NCBI RefSeq assembly: GCF_003096715.1
Contig: NZ_QEOL01000003.1
Location: 1-64,000, forward strand
DNA length: 64,000 bases
Reading direction: 5' to 3'
Source: Paraburkholderia silvatlantica
GTDB taxonomy: Bacteria > Pseudomonadota > Gammaproteobacteria > Burkholderiales > Burkholderiaceae
Shown: positions 18,137 to 27,600 of the stretch, in pieces
Layout: each line of letters begins with the position of its first letter
Position numbering within the stretch: the stretch's first letter is position 1
Program-made: the position numbers and the translations under genes
Notes under the pieces: generated by a model
Told to the model about the DNA's origin: nothing
The model's database searches: none
What the model saw: only the letters and a program-made list of their open reading frames with translations

Positions 18137-18155
18137 GTGTGTCGAGTCGACACAC
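18137..18155 (-). promoter_or_regulatory. parS-like site 5
   Basis: Identical to site 4, with a central G. It starts 138 bp from site 4 and lies 69 bp beyond the end of parB. Confidence 0.85.
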
Positions 18156-18167
18156 CACCCAAGCCGC

Positions 18168-18194
18168 AAAAAAAAAGCCCGCCGAAGCGGGCTT
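18168..18194 (-). terminator. Intrinsic terminator of the parAB operon
   Basis: On the minus strand an 8-bp stem (AAGCCCGC / GCGGGCTT) with a four-base loop is followed by nine T residues (the A-run at 18168-18176). It lies about 30 bp after the parB stop codon. Confidence 0.85.
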
Positions 18195-18223
18195 CCATCC
18201 ACATCAACGACCTCGCGGCTTAA

Positions 18224-19219
18224 TCAGCCGGGCTTTACATTGAACAACTGACTAATCAGCTCCCGAATTTGCGTTTCCTGGGCGTCCGACAACACGCCCG
18301 TCTTGAGCTTCACCGTGAAGCTGTTGGTATCTTTGGTTATGCTGCCGGCGTGGCTCTTGCCCGAAAAGATTTTCTCGATGCTGCGCTCGGATACCCTTTC
18401 GGACGATTCACCCCGGCTAGCTTGCGCTCCGATCGCCGCGGCCAGCTTGCCTTGATCCAGCGTCCGGCCGACCACGGCCGGCCATAGCTCGCGCGCCGCC
18501 GAAAGACCCGCCGAGCCGTACTTCTTGATTGCCGAAACTACCTCGTCAGCAGCCGACCCGCCGAGTAGCCGCGGATTCAAATCAAGATCGCGTCGAATGA
18601 AATCCGGAAGATTTTCGAAGGCCAAGAAGCGGTACAGGCCTTTGCGCGACATGCCCAACGCCTCGGCCATGCGCTTGCGAGTCGGAAATTCCCGTTCGGC
18701 GCGGCGCAGCGATTGCCCAATTTCATAATCGGTGAGGTCTTCCCGTCCCACGTTTTCCACGAGCGCGAGCACTGCCATGTCCTGATCGGAGCACTCGATC
18801 ACAGAGGCACGAATATCCTGCGCCTGAATCAGCGCGTGCGCACGAAGACGCCGTTCGCCGGCGATTAGCTGATAGCCGTTCTCCGCGCGGCGAACGACGA
18901 TCGGCTCGACAAGCCCGACTTCGCGGATCGATTCCGCCAGAGAGGCCAGGCCCTCGTCGCTGAAAATCTTGCGCGGCTGCCACGGGTTCGGCTGAATCGC
19001 GCTCACCGGAAGCATGAGCTTGTCGCTCGTGTTCTCCAGTTCCTGGATGCGCTGCTGCGCCACCGCCAACGCGCCGAGCATGCCGGGCCCGGTCTTGAAC
19101 GCACTGCTGCGGCGCGGCTCGGCCGGCGCGACGGCGGCCGGTCGTTCGGCGGCGGGGCGCTCCGAAGACGAGCCGAGTTCACGGGTCTTCGCCGCCATCT
19201 TGTCGCGGAATGAACTCAC
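18224..19219 (-). CDS. parB: ParB-type centromere-binding protein
   Basis: A 331-aa partition protein. After a flexible Ala/Pro/Arg-rich N-terminus, the ParB/Srx CTPase domain starts at about residue 85 ('PVSAIQPNPWQPRKIF'). It contains GERRLRA, the conserved nucleotide-contacting GERR motif, and 'ENVGREDL'. A helix-turn-helix follows ('KRMAEALGMSRKGLYRFL'), then a basic linker and a C-terminal dimerisation region. It should load on the parS palindromes just downstream and spread. I chose the GTG at 19217-19219 because it overlaps the parA stop (GTGA) and has GGAGGG 7 nt upstream. An in-frame ATG five codons earlier is an alternative. Confidence 0.93.
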   Translation of the reverse strand: MSSFRDKMAAKTRELGSSSERPAAERPAAVAPAEPRRSSAFKTGPGMLGALAVAQQRIQELENTSDKLMLPVSAIQPNPWQPRKIFSDEGLASLAESIREVGLVEPIVVRRAENGYQLIAGERRLRAHALIQAQDIRASVIECSDQDMAVLALVENVGREDLTDYEIGQSLRRAEREFPTRKRMAEALGMSRKGLYRFLAFENLPDFIRRDLDLNPRLLGGSAADEVVSAIKKYGSAGLSAARELWPAVVGRTLDQGKLAAAIGAQASRGESSERVSERSIEKIFSGKSHAGSITKDTNSFTVKLKTGVLSDAQETQIRELISQLFNVKPG

Positions 19220-20424
19220 TTGCCGGCCCTCCATTGTTCTACGTAAAGATCGTCGATCCACTGTACGTAATCAGTCAGCGGCTGACGCACGCGCGCCACC
19301 GTCTTGTCAGCGAGGTCTCCCTTGCTGATGTCGAACACGGTGGCCATGGCGAGCGCACCGTTACTCATCGCGGAACTGGCCGGCACCTCGAGCGCGTTCA
19401 CCCAGTCCTTGTAGGTCCGCTGCACCCATGAACGCACGACGGGTGCCGACGACGTCTTGCCATAGTCGACCTTCGAAAGCAGGACGGAAACGAAGTCGTA
19501 GGTCTTCTCGTCGCCGCGCTCCATGATCGTGTGCGCGAGGTCTGAAAACAGGCTCCAGAACGACACCGAGCTGATGAAATCCAGGCTTTCGGGCACGAGC
19601 GGCATGACCATCGCGTCGGCGGCCATGAGCGCATTGATCGTGAGATAGGACAGCGACGGTGCCGTATCCAGAATGATGTAGTCGTATTGCTTACGCAGCG
19701 CTTCCACTCCCTGGCGCAGCAGATCCCAGAACTTGAACCCCGGGTTCTTGATCACGGTACCGGGAATGTGGAACTCTGCGGAAAAGAGCGTAGGGTGCGC
19801 GGGAATGACGTCGAGCCCATCCCAGTAGGTTTCCTGCACGAAATTCAGCAGACCGCCTTCCATATGCGGGTCGTAGATGAACGGCAGGACCGTGCTATCC
19901 TCAGTCACTTCCTTTTCGGCATACAGACCGCAGAGTTCCGTGAGCGACGCTTGCGGGTCCAGGTCGATCAGCAGAACCTTGCGGCCACGCAAGGTCAGGC
20001 CTTGCGCGAGACACATGGTCGTGGTCGTTTTCGTCGAGCCGCCCTTGAAGTTGGCAACGAGGATCACCTTGCCGTCGGCATCGCGCACGCCGGTATGGAG
20101 CGGTGTCTGATAAATGTCGGAAACCTGCTGGACCCAGGTTCTCGCTTCAGGGAGGGTGAAGACCCGGCTGCGCCCGGATCCTTGCGCCACGCCTTGCGGG
20201 AGACCCTCGCGGGTGGCGAGCAGGTTGTTCAATTTGATGCGATCAATGCCGCACATCTCTGCGACTTGAGCGGACGTAAATGTGGGCGCCATCTTTCGCG
20301 GCCGCGGCGCCAGCATCATCTCCCGAAGCTCTTCGGACAGACGGCCGGCCTCTTCGGCAAATTCAGTGATCGCGGAAAGATCCACACGTCGATCGATCGA
20401 CGGCAATTCGATGGTTTTTGCCAT
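19216..20424 (-). CDS. parA: ParA-type partition ATPase with N-terminal HTH
   Basis: A 402-aa type Ia ParA. Residues 49-80 form a helix-turn-helix ('TSAQVAEMCGIDRIKLNNLL'), the part that in this subfamily represses the par operon. The deviant Walker A box is 'FKGGSTKTTTT', followed by 'LLIDLDPQASL' and Walker B 'YDYIILDTAPSL'. ATP-bound ParA coats the nucleoid and is released by ParB-parS, which drives replicon segregation. It is the first gene of the parAB operon and diverges from rep across the origin. The repeated element between 20427 and 20478 is the likely autoregulatory operator. Confidence 0.95.
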   Translation of the reverse strand: MAKTIELPSIDRRVDLSAITEFAEEAGRLSEELREMMLAPRPRKMAPTFTSAQVAEMCGIDRIKLNNLLATREGLPQGVAQGSGRSRVFTLPEARTWVQQVSDIYQTPLHTGVRDADGKVILVANFKGGSTKTTTTMCLAQGLTLRGRKVLLIDLDPQASLTELCGLYAEKEVTEDSTVLPFIYDPHMEGGLLNFVQETYWDGLDVIPAHPTLFSAEFHIPGTVIKNPGFKFWDLLRQGVEALRKQYDYIILDTAPSLSYLTINALMAADAMVMPLVPESLDFISSVSFWSLFSDLAHTIMERGDEKTYDFVSVLLSKVDYGKTSSAPVVRSWVQRTYKDWVNALEVPASSAMSNGALAMATVFDISKGDLADKTVARVRQPLTDYVQWIDDLYVEQWRAGK

Positions 20425-20426
20425 TA

Positions 20427-20478
20427 ATACGCTTTTTATCAGAATTTGGATAAAGCGTAGAATACAGCAAAAGCGTAT
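20427..20478 (-). promoter_or_regulatory. Candidate par operator upstream of parA
   Basis: Three copies of a motif near AAAGCGTAT lie just upstream of the parA start: 20427-20437 (reverse), 20452-20460 and 20469-20478 (forward). The first two form an inverted repeat, TACGCTTTTTATC / GATAAAGCGTA. Their position and the HTH of ParA suggest autoregulation. Confidence 0.55.
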
Positions 20479-20676
20479 GAAAACCCACTAATTGAGGGCG
20501 ATATGAAAAAAAGTGACCCTCCAAAACGCCCTCTATGGCCCTCGTCGGACACTCCCAAGGGGCAAAGTACCAGCAAAACCGACAACGTCACCAAGGCCTC
20601 TGTAGGCCATCCCCCTCCGATCCGCCTAATTTTTATGCAATTTGCCGGGGCCAGTGCTCTCCGTCGCAACCGCGCC

Positions 20677-20826
20677 GGTCGAGGTTTTTGTGCAAATCGA
20701 CCTGCGGATCTTTCTGCGTAGGCTTCATTGCTCGCATGCACCTCGGACAGTCACGGTTTTTGTGCAGTTCCCTCGCCTGATCTGCCGGCACTCTCTGGTC
20801 AGGCAGCCGGGTAACGATTTTTGTGC
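20677..20826 (-). repeat. Iteron group A, three reverse-orientation copies
   Basis: 17-bp copies at 20677-20693, 20749-20765 and 20810-20826 match GGTAACGGTTTTTGTGC at 14, 15 and 16 of 17 positions. They probably bind Rep. This group lies on the parA side of the origin. Confidence 0.75.
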
Positions 20827-20864
20827 TTCCAGATTTTCGCTGGCCAGCCTGGCCGGCGACAATT

Positions 20865-21325
20865 GCACAAAAACCGTTACCGTGTGTGCCGGGAAAGCCT
20901 TGCCGCGTCCGCCCCTGCCGCCGCATTGCACAAAAACCGTTGCCTGATTCCCCCTCGGCGACCCCTACGGTAGCTATTTCGCCATCTCCAGGCGGTTCGA
21001 CTTCGCCAAAACGCGCCTCCACGCCAACGTTGCACAAATTTCGTTACCTCGCGCAGACGGCGAAGGGCAATACACCACATCGCGAGCGCACAATAAACGT
21101 TACCTCCCGTTCGCCTTCCAGGACGTGCACAAAAAACGTTGCCATCACGGAGCCGCTTGCCCGCGCACAAATTTCGTTGCCTTCAGTCCTCGTACCGAAA
21201 AATCGCTTCCTGAACAACGTGCCACCGATCCCCCTTACCGCATTCGACTCGATCCCGGCTCGTCTACCGACGCCCTGCACATAACCACGTCCATAGACCA
21301 CGGGAGCTGCACAGAAATCGTTACC
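20865..21325 (+). repeat. Iteron group B, seven forward-orientation copies
   Basis: Copies start at 20865, 20928, 21032, 21088, 21127, 21165 and 21309. Each is 17 bp with consensus GCACAAAAAMCGTTRCC. Two copies share the variant centre AAATTTCG (21032, 21165). The invariant parts are GCACA and CGTT. Spacing is irregular (38-144 bp), so these are dispersed rather than tandem iterons. Confidence 0.8.
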
Positions 21326-21464
21326 CTTCCACGGGTCTCACTGGCCGGAAAGCAGGTCGAGTCCGGATACCCGAGCGTCGAGAGCCTTTTTACACACGGG
21401 CCGTTGAAGCCAATTCGTCCTGAATTCCCTGACCGAATCGCGAGACACAACCCGTCAAAATTCG

Positions 21465-21560
21465 CGTTGAGCATCTTTTTTGGCGGGCGGTTTGTTTGTT
21501 TACTTAAAGATAAAAACCCACCAACCAACTAACGTACGCACACGTTCGCTTTTATTTCAG
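21465..21560. other. AT-rich patch, candidate unwinding element
   Basis: T-runs, 'TTTGTTTGTTTACTTAAAG' and A-runs make this the most AT-rich part of the origin. It lies between iteron group B and the 16-bp repeats, which is where strand opening is expected. Confidence 0.45.
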
Positions 21561-21577
21561 GCACTTGCCCTTCAAAA

Positions 21578-21636
21578 GCACCGTTCTATGTGCTCGCTGC
21601 ACCGTTTTATGTGCGCCCGGGTGCCGTTTTATGTGC
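21578..21636 (+). repeat. Three tandem 16-bp repeats
   Basis: GCACCGTTCTATGTGC (21578), GCACCGTTTTATGTGC (21599) and GTGCCGTTTTATGTGC (21621). Start-to-start spacing is 21 and 22 bp, about two helical turns, so bound protein would line up on one face. They share CGTTTT..GTGC with the reverse iteron and are a probable high-affinity Rep or operator array. Confidence 0.7.
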
Positions 21637-21663
21637 TGTCGCTGTAGAGATATTTGTGCGATC

Positions 21664-21723
21664 AGGTACGGTTTTTGTGCGCGAGCCGGATCGGGTGCCT
21701 GTTTGAGGTAACGTTTATTGTGT
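21664..21723 (-). repeat. Iteron group C, two reverse copies next to rep
   Basis: 21664-21680 matches the reverse iteron with one base missing, and 21707-21723 reads GGTAACGTTTATTGTGT. The second copy ends on the first base of the putative rep -35 element. Confidence 0.65.
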
Positions 21724-21750
21724 TGACTTGCGTTTGCGTAGTGATAGAGT
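21723..21750 (+). promoter_or_regulatory. Putative sigma-70 promoter of rep
   Basis: TTGACT (21723-21728), a 16-bp spacer, then TAGAGT (21745-21750), about 32 bp before the rep ATG. The adjoining iteron would let Rep repress its own synthesis. Confidence 0.5.
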
Positions 21751-21781
21751 GCCCGCCAATGTCGACGGGGAGAGCGTGCGT

Positions 21782-23164
21782 ATGTCGGAGGAGAGCGGGC
21801 GAAGGACAACAACACTGCAGATGTCGCTGGGGCTCTTTGAGGAGATGTCCGGTCAGCCGATCAACGAGAGCACGCGTGAGATCGGCTTTCAGCGCAACAA
21901 CGTGTTCGTCGCCATCAATGGGCTTGGGCTGTCTTCGCGCCGTTTCATCGACGCCGCCTATTTCATTGCCGCCCAGGAACCCGCGCCGCGCGACACCTAC
22001 GACGTCGACCTGAACTACTTCAAGTGGCTCATGCGTTATGAGAGCCGCAACGTGCGTCATCTGCAGAGCGTCATCAAGGAGGCGCAGCGCGTGCTGATCG
22101 AGGTGACCGACACGCCGCCCGACCGAGCGCCCAGCGAAGACGACCAGTGGATTTCCGAGCAGCTGATGGGCAGCGTCAAGATCGGCAAGGGGCGCATCCA
22201 GTTCCGCATTCCGCCGCTCATGCTGCGCCACATCACCGGGCCCGACAAGCATCACTGGCTGAATCTGTGCATCACGGCGTCGTTCTCGCAAACCTACGCG
22301 CGCGCGATCTACGACTACGTGCTGCCCTTCGTAGCAGCCGGTTTGACCGACTGGATCGAACTCGACGTCATGCGGCGCTGGCCCGGCAAACTCGGGACGA
22401 GCGCGTCGGAGTTCAAGCACTTCCGGCCCAAATACCTCGATCCGGCGGTGCGCCAGATCAACGAGCTATCGGACATCGACCTCAGCTACGAAACCCGGGC
22501 GGACTCGGAAACCTCGCGCAAAATCAACAAGATCCGCTTCCGGATGAAGCGCAAGGATACGGTCGCCGCACTGCTGTCCCGGCAGCCTGACGCGCACGAC
22601 CTGCTGCTTACGCTCAAGGAGGAGTTCGGCCTCTCCAACAAGCAGTTCGACGTGATCGCGGAGCACCGCATGAGCTGGACCGACGAGCGCATCCAGCAGG
22701 CGATCGAATACACGCGTTTCCGGCTCAATCAGGGGAAGGTGACCAAGAGCCCTGCGGGCTATCTGATGAAGGCGCTGAGCCACAACTGGCAGGTCTCGGA
22801 GGCCGAGCGCAAGATGGTGGCGATCCAGGGCGAGCTGGCCGTGGCGGCGGCCGCTCAGGAGACCGCCAGGACGGTCGCGACCACGGCGGTGAAGCAGAGT
22901 ATCGCGGCGCGCGACGAAGAGGCGCGCTCGCAGCGCAACGAGGAGGTCAGGCAAGGCCGCGAGCACTTCGAATCGGCCGACGAGAAGACCCGCAAGGAGC
23001 TGGTGCGGCTCTACATCGCCTCGCAGGCCGGCAAGCTCATGCTCCGTCGCCTGAAGCTCGAGGCTGGGGCGCTGTCCGATGCGAACATCCTCAACCACTC
23101 CGACCTATCGTGGTACTTCGGGCAATTCGTCTACGGGAAGATGAAGCAGCTTGCCGCGCAGTAA
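21782..23164 (+). CDS. Rep_3-type (RepB family) replication initiator
   Basis: A 460-aa protein. The N-terminal ~270 residues fit tandem winged-helix Rep_3 initiators: 'RRFIDAAYFIAAQ', 'YFKWLMRYESRNVRHLQSVIKE', 'SFSQTYARAIYDYVLPFV' and 'RFRMKRKDTVA'. The C-terminal ~190 residues include a helical, charged region ('AERKMVAIQGE', 'RNEEVRQGREHF'). It should bind the neighbouring iterons and recruit host helicase. I took the ATG at 21782, with GGGGAG about 10 nt upstream; an in-frame GTG two codons earlier is an alternative. It diverges from parAB, as usual for secondary chromosomes and megaplasmids of Burkholderiales. Confidence 0.9.
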   Translation: MSEESGRRTTTLQMSLGLFEEMSGQPINESTREIGFQRNNVFVAINGLGLSSRRFIDAAYFIAAQEPAPRDTYDVDLNYFKWLMRYESRNVRHLQSVIKEAQRVLIEVTDTPPDRAPSEDDQWISEQLMGSVKIGKGRIQFRIPPLMLRHITGPDKHHWLNLCITASFSQTYARAIYDYVLPFVAAGLTDWIELDVMRRWPGKLGTSASEFKHFRPKYLDPAVRQINELSDIDLSYETRADSETSRKINKIRFRMKRKDTVAALLSRQPDAHDLLLTLKEEFGLSNKQFDVIAEHRMSWTDERIQQAIEYTRFRLNQGKVTKSPAGYLMKALSHNWQVSEAERKMVAIQGELAVAAAAQETARTVATTAVKQSIAARDEEARSQRNEEVRQGREHFESADEKTRKELVRLYIASQAGKLMLRRLKLEAGALSDANILNHSDLSWYFGQFVYGKMKQLAAQ

Positions 23165-23365
23165 GTGTCTTCAATACGCCTGACGGCTGATATGCCGGTC
23201 AGCGTATTGGGGCCTCGCCCCGTAGCCCTTCACTGCCTTCCGCGTTCACGCGGCGGAAAATATCCAGTCGATCAACGGGTTAGGGCACTCGTTCCAGGCG
23301 TTCTCCACAAGCTTGTCAACGAAATCTGTGGGTAACTTCAACGCCACGGCCAAACCCGCGCAGAC

Positions 23366-23398
23366 ACAAAAAAAGGGAAGGCGCACTGCCTTCCCTTT
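23366..23398 (-). terminator. Intrinsic terminator between rep and argG
   Basis: An 11-bp stem AAAGGGAAGGC / GCCTTCCCTTT with loop GCACT. The A-run at 23368-23374 gives a T-run on the minus strand, so it ends argG transcripts. It could also act weakly in the plus direction for rep. Confidence 0.85.
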
Positions 23399-23418
23399 CT
23401 TCATAAAGCGACGACGCC

Positions 23419-25167
<1,749 letters not shown>

Positions 25168-26178
25168 CTACGGCATGCGCGTTCGGGGTGTATCCCCGAC
25201 TTGCTCGTCCTTCATGCCCAACAGGGCGACGGGCGCCGTGCCGGGCCGACGCGTGGCTTTCCAGATCATCAGCAGGTGGTAGTAGAGGCGCGGGCTGAAG
25301 CCGAACCGGTATGCGTAGAGATTGCCGAGCGCAAGCTGCAGCCCGGCGCGCGCCTCGCGATTGCGCGCGAGCAGCGAGACCACGATCGGCACGAGCCGGC
25401 GCATGGCGAGCTTGCGCGCCGGTTCGAGTTCGGGCGGCAGCGCGAGGCTCCTGAGAAAGCGCCACGCCGAAATCGACGATGCGTTGATGCTCGTGCGCGT
25501 CGCCTGGGATACCGAAATGTCCGTGATGCGATAGCACGAGACGTATTCGTTCACGTAGCACACGCGTTTTGCCGCGAGGCACAAGCGCGTGCCGAACACG
25601 TAATCGCAGCAGGTGCCGTAGTGGTCGTCGTAGCCGATGCGCTTGACGAGCGCCGCATCGGCGAGCCAGCCGTTGTTGGGGAACATCTGCACGATGCCGG
25701 CGCGCCCCGGCGGGTATTGCAGCCCCGCGGCGCTGGCCGTACGGTAATACGCGATGTTCATGCGTTCGCTAGCCGCGTGCATGATGCGCCCGTCATGATC
25801 GGTTTCGTATTGATTGCCGAACGCGACTTCCAGATCCGGATAGCGTTCCCACTGGGCAAGCAGCTTTTCGATGCAGTGCACGAGGAGATAGTCGTCGTCG
25901 TGGATCAGGAGGATCTTGTCTCCGCTCGCCCGCTCGAAGAGGCTGGCCACGTTGGGCGCCTGACCGAGCGCGGGCACGTTGCGCCGGTAGGCGATACGCG
26001 GGTCGCTGCCGTAACGCGAGGCGATCAGTTGCTGCGTGCGATCGTCGCTCGAGTCGTCGCCGATCACGATCTCGATGTTCGCATGCGTTTGCATGAGGCA
26101 CGATTCGATGCAGCGAACCAGCAGTTCGGGCCGGTTGTACGTCGGCAGGCAAATGGAGACCTTCGTTGTTGTCGTCAT
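25168..26178 (-). CDS. Family 2 (GT-A) glycosyltransferase
   Basis: A 336-aa protein. The N-terminal GT2 fold is clear: 'VSICLPTYNRPELLVRCIESCL', then 'IEIVIGDDSSDD' for nucleotide binding and 'ILLIHDDDYLL', where the DDD supplies the metal-binding DxD-type motif. The second half has 'NNGWLADAALVKRIGYDD', the acceptor-side region. Such enzymes transfer a sugar from an NDP-sugar to surface glycans. The start is the ATG at 26176-26178 ('MTTTTKVS'); a longer frame adds 14 unrelated residues. No other polysaccharide gene is adjacent, so it is an orphan and the product is unknown. Confidence 0.88.
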   Translation of the reverse strand: MTTTTKVSICLPTYNRPELLVRCIESCLMQTHANIEIVIGDDSSDDRTQQLIASRYGSDPRIAYRRNVPALGQAPNVASLFERASGDKILLIHDDDYLLVHCIEKLLAQWERYPDLEVAFGNQYETDHDGRIMHAASERMNIAYYRTASAAGLQYPPGRAGIVQMFPNNGWLADAALVKRIGYDDHYGTCCDYVFGTRLCLAAKRVCYVNEYVSCYRITDISVSQATRTSINASSISAWRFLRSLALPPELEPARKLAMRRLVPIVVSLLARNREARAGLQLALGNLYAYRFGFSPRLYYHLLMIWKATRRPGTAPVALLGMKDEQVGDTPRTRMP

Positions 26179-26504
26179 GGGCAGACCCCAGTGCTGGAGG
26201 GATGCGGAGACGTTCGCCAAGGTGGGTTCGTAATGCGAACTTCATCCGTTGGAGATGACGGTAAATGAACAAAACGCGAAAGAAATTGAAAATAATTCGC
26301 AAGGAATGGGCCTTGCGCACGGCGACCCGCAGAGCCCGCACGGGCGGGCATCCGCACAAAGTGCCTGGCTTTGGTATGACGAATCGGAAAGAAAAACCGG
26401 GCGGCACAATAATCGGGAAGTCGTCGAGGACGGACTGAGTGCCGGAACAGCCATGGCATTAGCGCTAACATTGGCGCTCCGCCCCGAAACGACCGCTGGC
26501 ATCC
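26179..26504. other. Divergent intergenic region
   Basis: 326 bp between the glycosyltransferase and FUSC genes, transcribed away from each other. An AT-richer stretch (26255-26300, with runs such as GAAAATAATTCG) probably holds promoters. No specific element could be assigned. Confidence 0.4.
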
Positions 26505-27590
26505 ATGGCCTCCATCTCCTACGCCCACAAACCGCTCACGCCGTTTCGCCGTGCGCTCGCACGCTTTTCCCTCTCCGAACTCGCGAAATACACGAAACTC
26601 ACGCTCGGCATGTGGATCGGCTTTGGCATTCCGTATGCATGCGGATTTCCCGAAGCGGCAGTCGCGCTCTCCGGCTCGGCCATGCTCACGCTCGCGCTTG
26701 GCAGTTCCATCTCGGCGGCGCGCGGGTACTTCTACAAGCGCGTGATGTCGAACCTCGTCGCGATGCCGGTCGGCACGCTCCTGATCTGGCTGACCGCGCC
26801 GCACTTGTGGCTGGGCGTGATCCTGCTGCCGCTCGTGATCTTCACGATCGTGCGTATCCGGCCTTCGGTGTTCCAGATGACGAGCATCACCGTGCCGATG
26901 ACGCTCGTGCTCTACACGGGCGAGCACATACCGCTGCTGGAGCAGAGGCTGATCGGCGTGGTGCTCGGCATGCTGCTCGGCTTCATCATCCAGCAGATTG
27001 CCTTCCCGCCCGATCACGGCTTCTGGGCGAATACACTCGTGAACGACGGCAACGCACAGGCCGAGGCCTTGCTCACCGAGGTCGCAACGAAAACGCTGGA
27101 CCGCGCGAAGCTGAAATCGGCGACGGCCGCGCTGCGCGTAACGAGCAGCAATCTGAAGCAGGCGCACGATCTCCTCAAGTCGGACCTGGAGCAGTCGTGG
27201 GTGTCGGCGCATCTGAAGCGCAATCGCGATCGCCTGCCGCTGTTCGCGTGCTACCACGAGCTATTCGATTCGATCGTCGGTTTCCTCGAAACGCTCGACA
27301 CGTTCAACGCGCAATACGAGGCGCTGGACGCGCAATGGAGAGAGGCATACCGGCGCGGCCTCGTGCGCCTCGTGGACGTGCATCGGCAACTGGCTTCGCA
27401 GGCCGACCTTCGGGTGGAGCGCCCAGGCCTGCTCGTGGCGCCCCTGACTCGCGAGGAGCTGCGTGCGCTGGTCGAGGCGCTGCCCGCAACGGGCGTGTTC
27501 ACGAGCGTCTATCTCGGGCATTTGACCGGCTACGGCATCCTGCTGAGCCGTTTGAGCGACATGCATACCGGGCATTTGCGCAAAGCGTGA
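26505..27590 (+). CDS. FUSC/aromatic acid exporter-like membrane protein
   Basis: A 361-aa protein. The N-terminal half has about five to six hydrophobic segments ('LTLGMWIGFGIPYACG', 'VALSGSAMLTLALG', 'LVAMPVGTLLIWLTAP', 'LLPLVIFTIVRIRPS', 'LIGVVLGMLLGFIIQQIAF'). A soluble helical C-terminal half follows, which is the layout of the FUSC/ArAE-type (aromatic acid exporter) proteins. The full AaeB type has two membrane blocks; this is the shorter single-block form. In this group the C-terminal helices are cytoplasmic. It may export aromatic acids or other organic anions. A membrane-fusion partner gene is not adjacent. The start ATG at 26505 follows the AT-rich divergent promoter region. Confidence 0.7.
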   Translation: MASISYAHKPLTPFRRALARFSLSELAKYTKLTLGMWIGFGIPYACGFPEAAVALSGSAMLTLALGSSISAARGYFYKRVMSNLVAMPVGTLLIWLTAPHLWLGVILLPLVIFTIVRIRPSVFQMTSITVPMTLVLYTGEHIPLLEQRLIGVVLGMLLGFIIQQIAFPPDHGFWANTLVNDGNAQAEALLTEVATKTLDRAKLKSATAALRVTSSNLKQAHDLLKSDLEQSWVSAHLKRNRDRLPLFACYHELFDSIVGFLETLDTFNAQYEALDAQWREAYRRGLVRLVDVHRQLASQADLRVERPGLLVAPLTREELRALVEALPATGVFTSVYLGHLTGYGILLSRLSDMHTGHLRKA

Positions 27591-27600
27591 GCGCCGACCT

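Larger units (their letters stand above)
15990..18223. other. 2.2-kb gene-poor region carrying the parS cluster
   Basis: No convincing gene was found. The stretch 16200-16750 is less GC-rich than the rest of the window. Short open frames here lack the strong G/C third-position bias of the flanking genes and match no family I recognise. From 17474 to 18155 it holds five near-identical 19-bp palindromes (listed separately), and it ends with the parB terminator. It probably serves as a centromere-like region with unconstrained DNA around it, or it may be decayed former coding sequence. Confidence 0.6.
20425..21781. other. Origin of replication region of a secondary replicon
   Basis: A 1.36-kb gene-free stretch between divergent parA and rep. 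It contains about a dozen copies of a 17-bp iteron near GCACAAAAACCGTTACC in both orientations, three copies of a second 16-bp repeat, an AT-rich patch (about 21465-21560), and a putative rep promoter. One DnaA-box-like 9-mer (TTTTACACA, 21388-21396, one mismatch to TTATNCACA) is present. Iterons next to a Rep_3 initiator and parAB are the classical layout of a theta-replicating plasmid or chromid origin. Confidence 0.85.

Noticed and set aside
17672..18243. Overlapping frames on both strands with recurring Cys-Arg-Leu-Asp-Thr or Ser-Thr-Arg-His-Thr peptides
   Set aside because: The repeated peptides are translations of the 19-bp parS palindromes in different frames and not protein repeats.
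20823..21301. Open frames across the iterons on both strands
   Set aside because: They share repeated TKTV/CAQKP-like peptides that come from translating the 17-bp iteron. No start signals or family resemblance.
20677..21723. Possible CRISPR array
   Set aside because: Repeats are only 16-17 bp, occur in both orientations with uneven spacing, and no cas genes are nearby. The layout fits iterons.
23327..23335. DnaA-box-like TGTGGGTAA downstream of rep
   Set aside because: It is a single copy with one mismatch, lies outside the iteron region, and is expected by chance in a window of this size.
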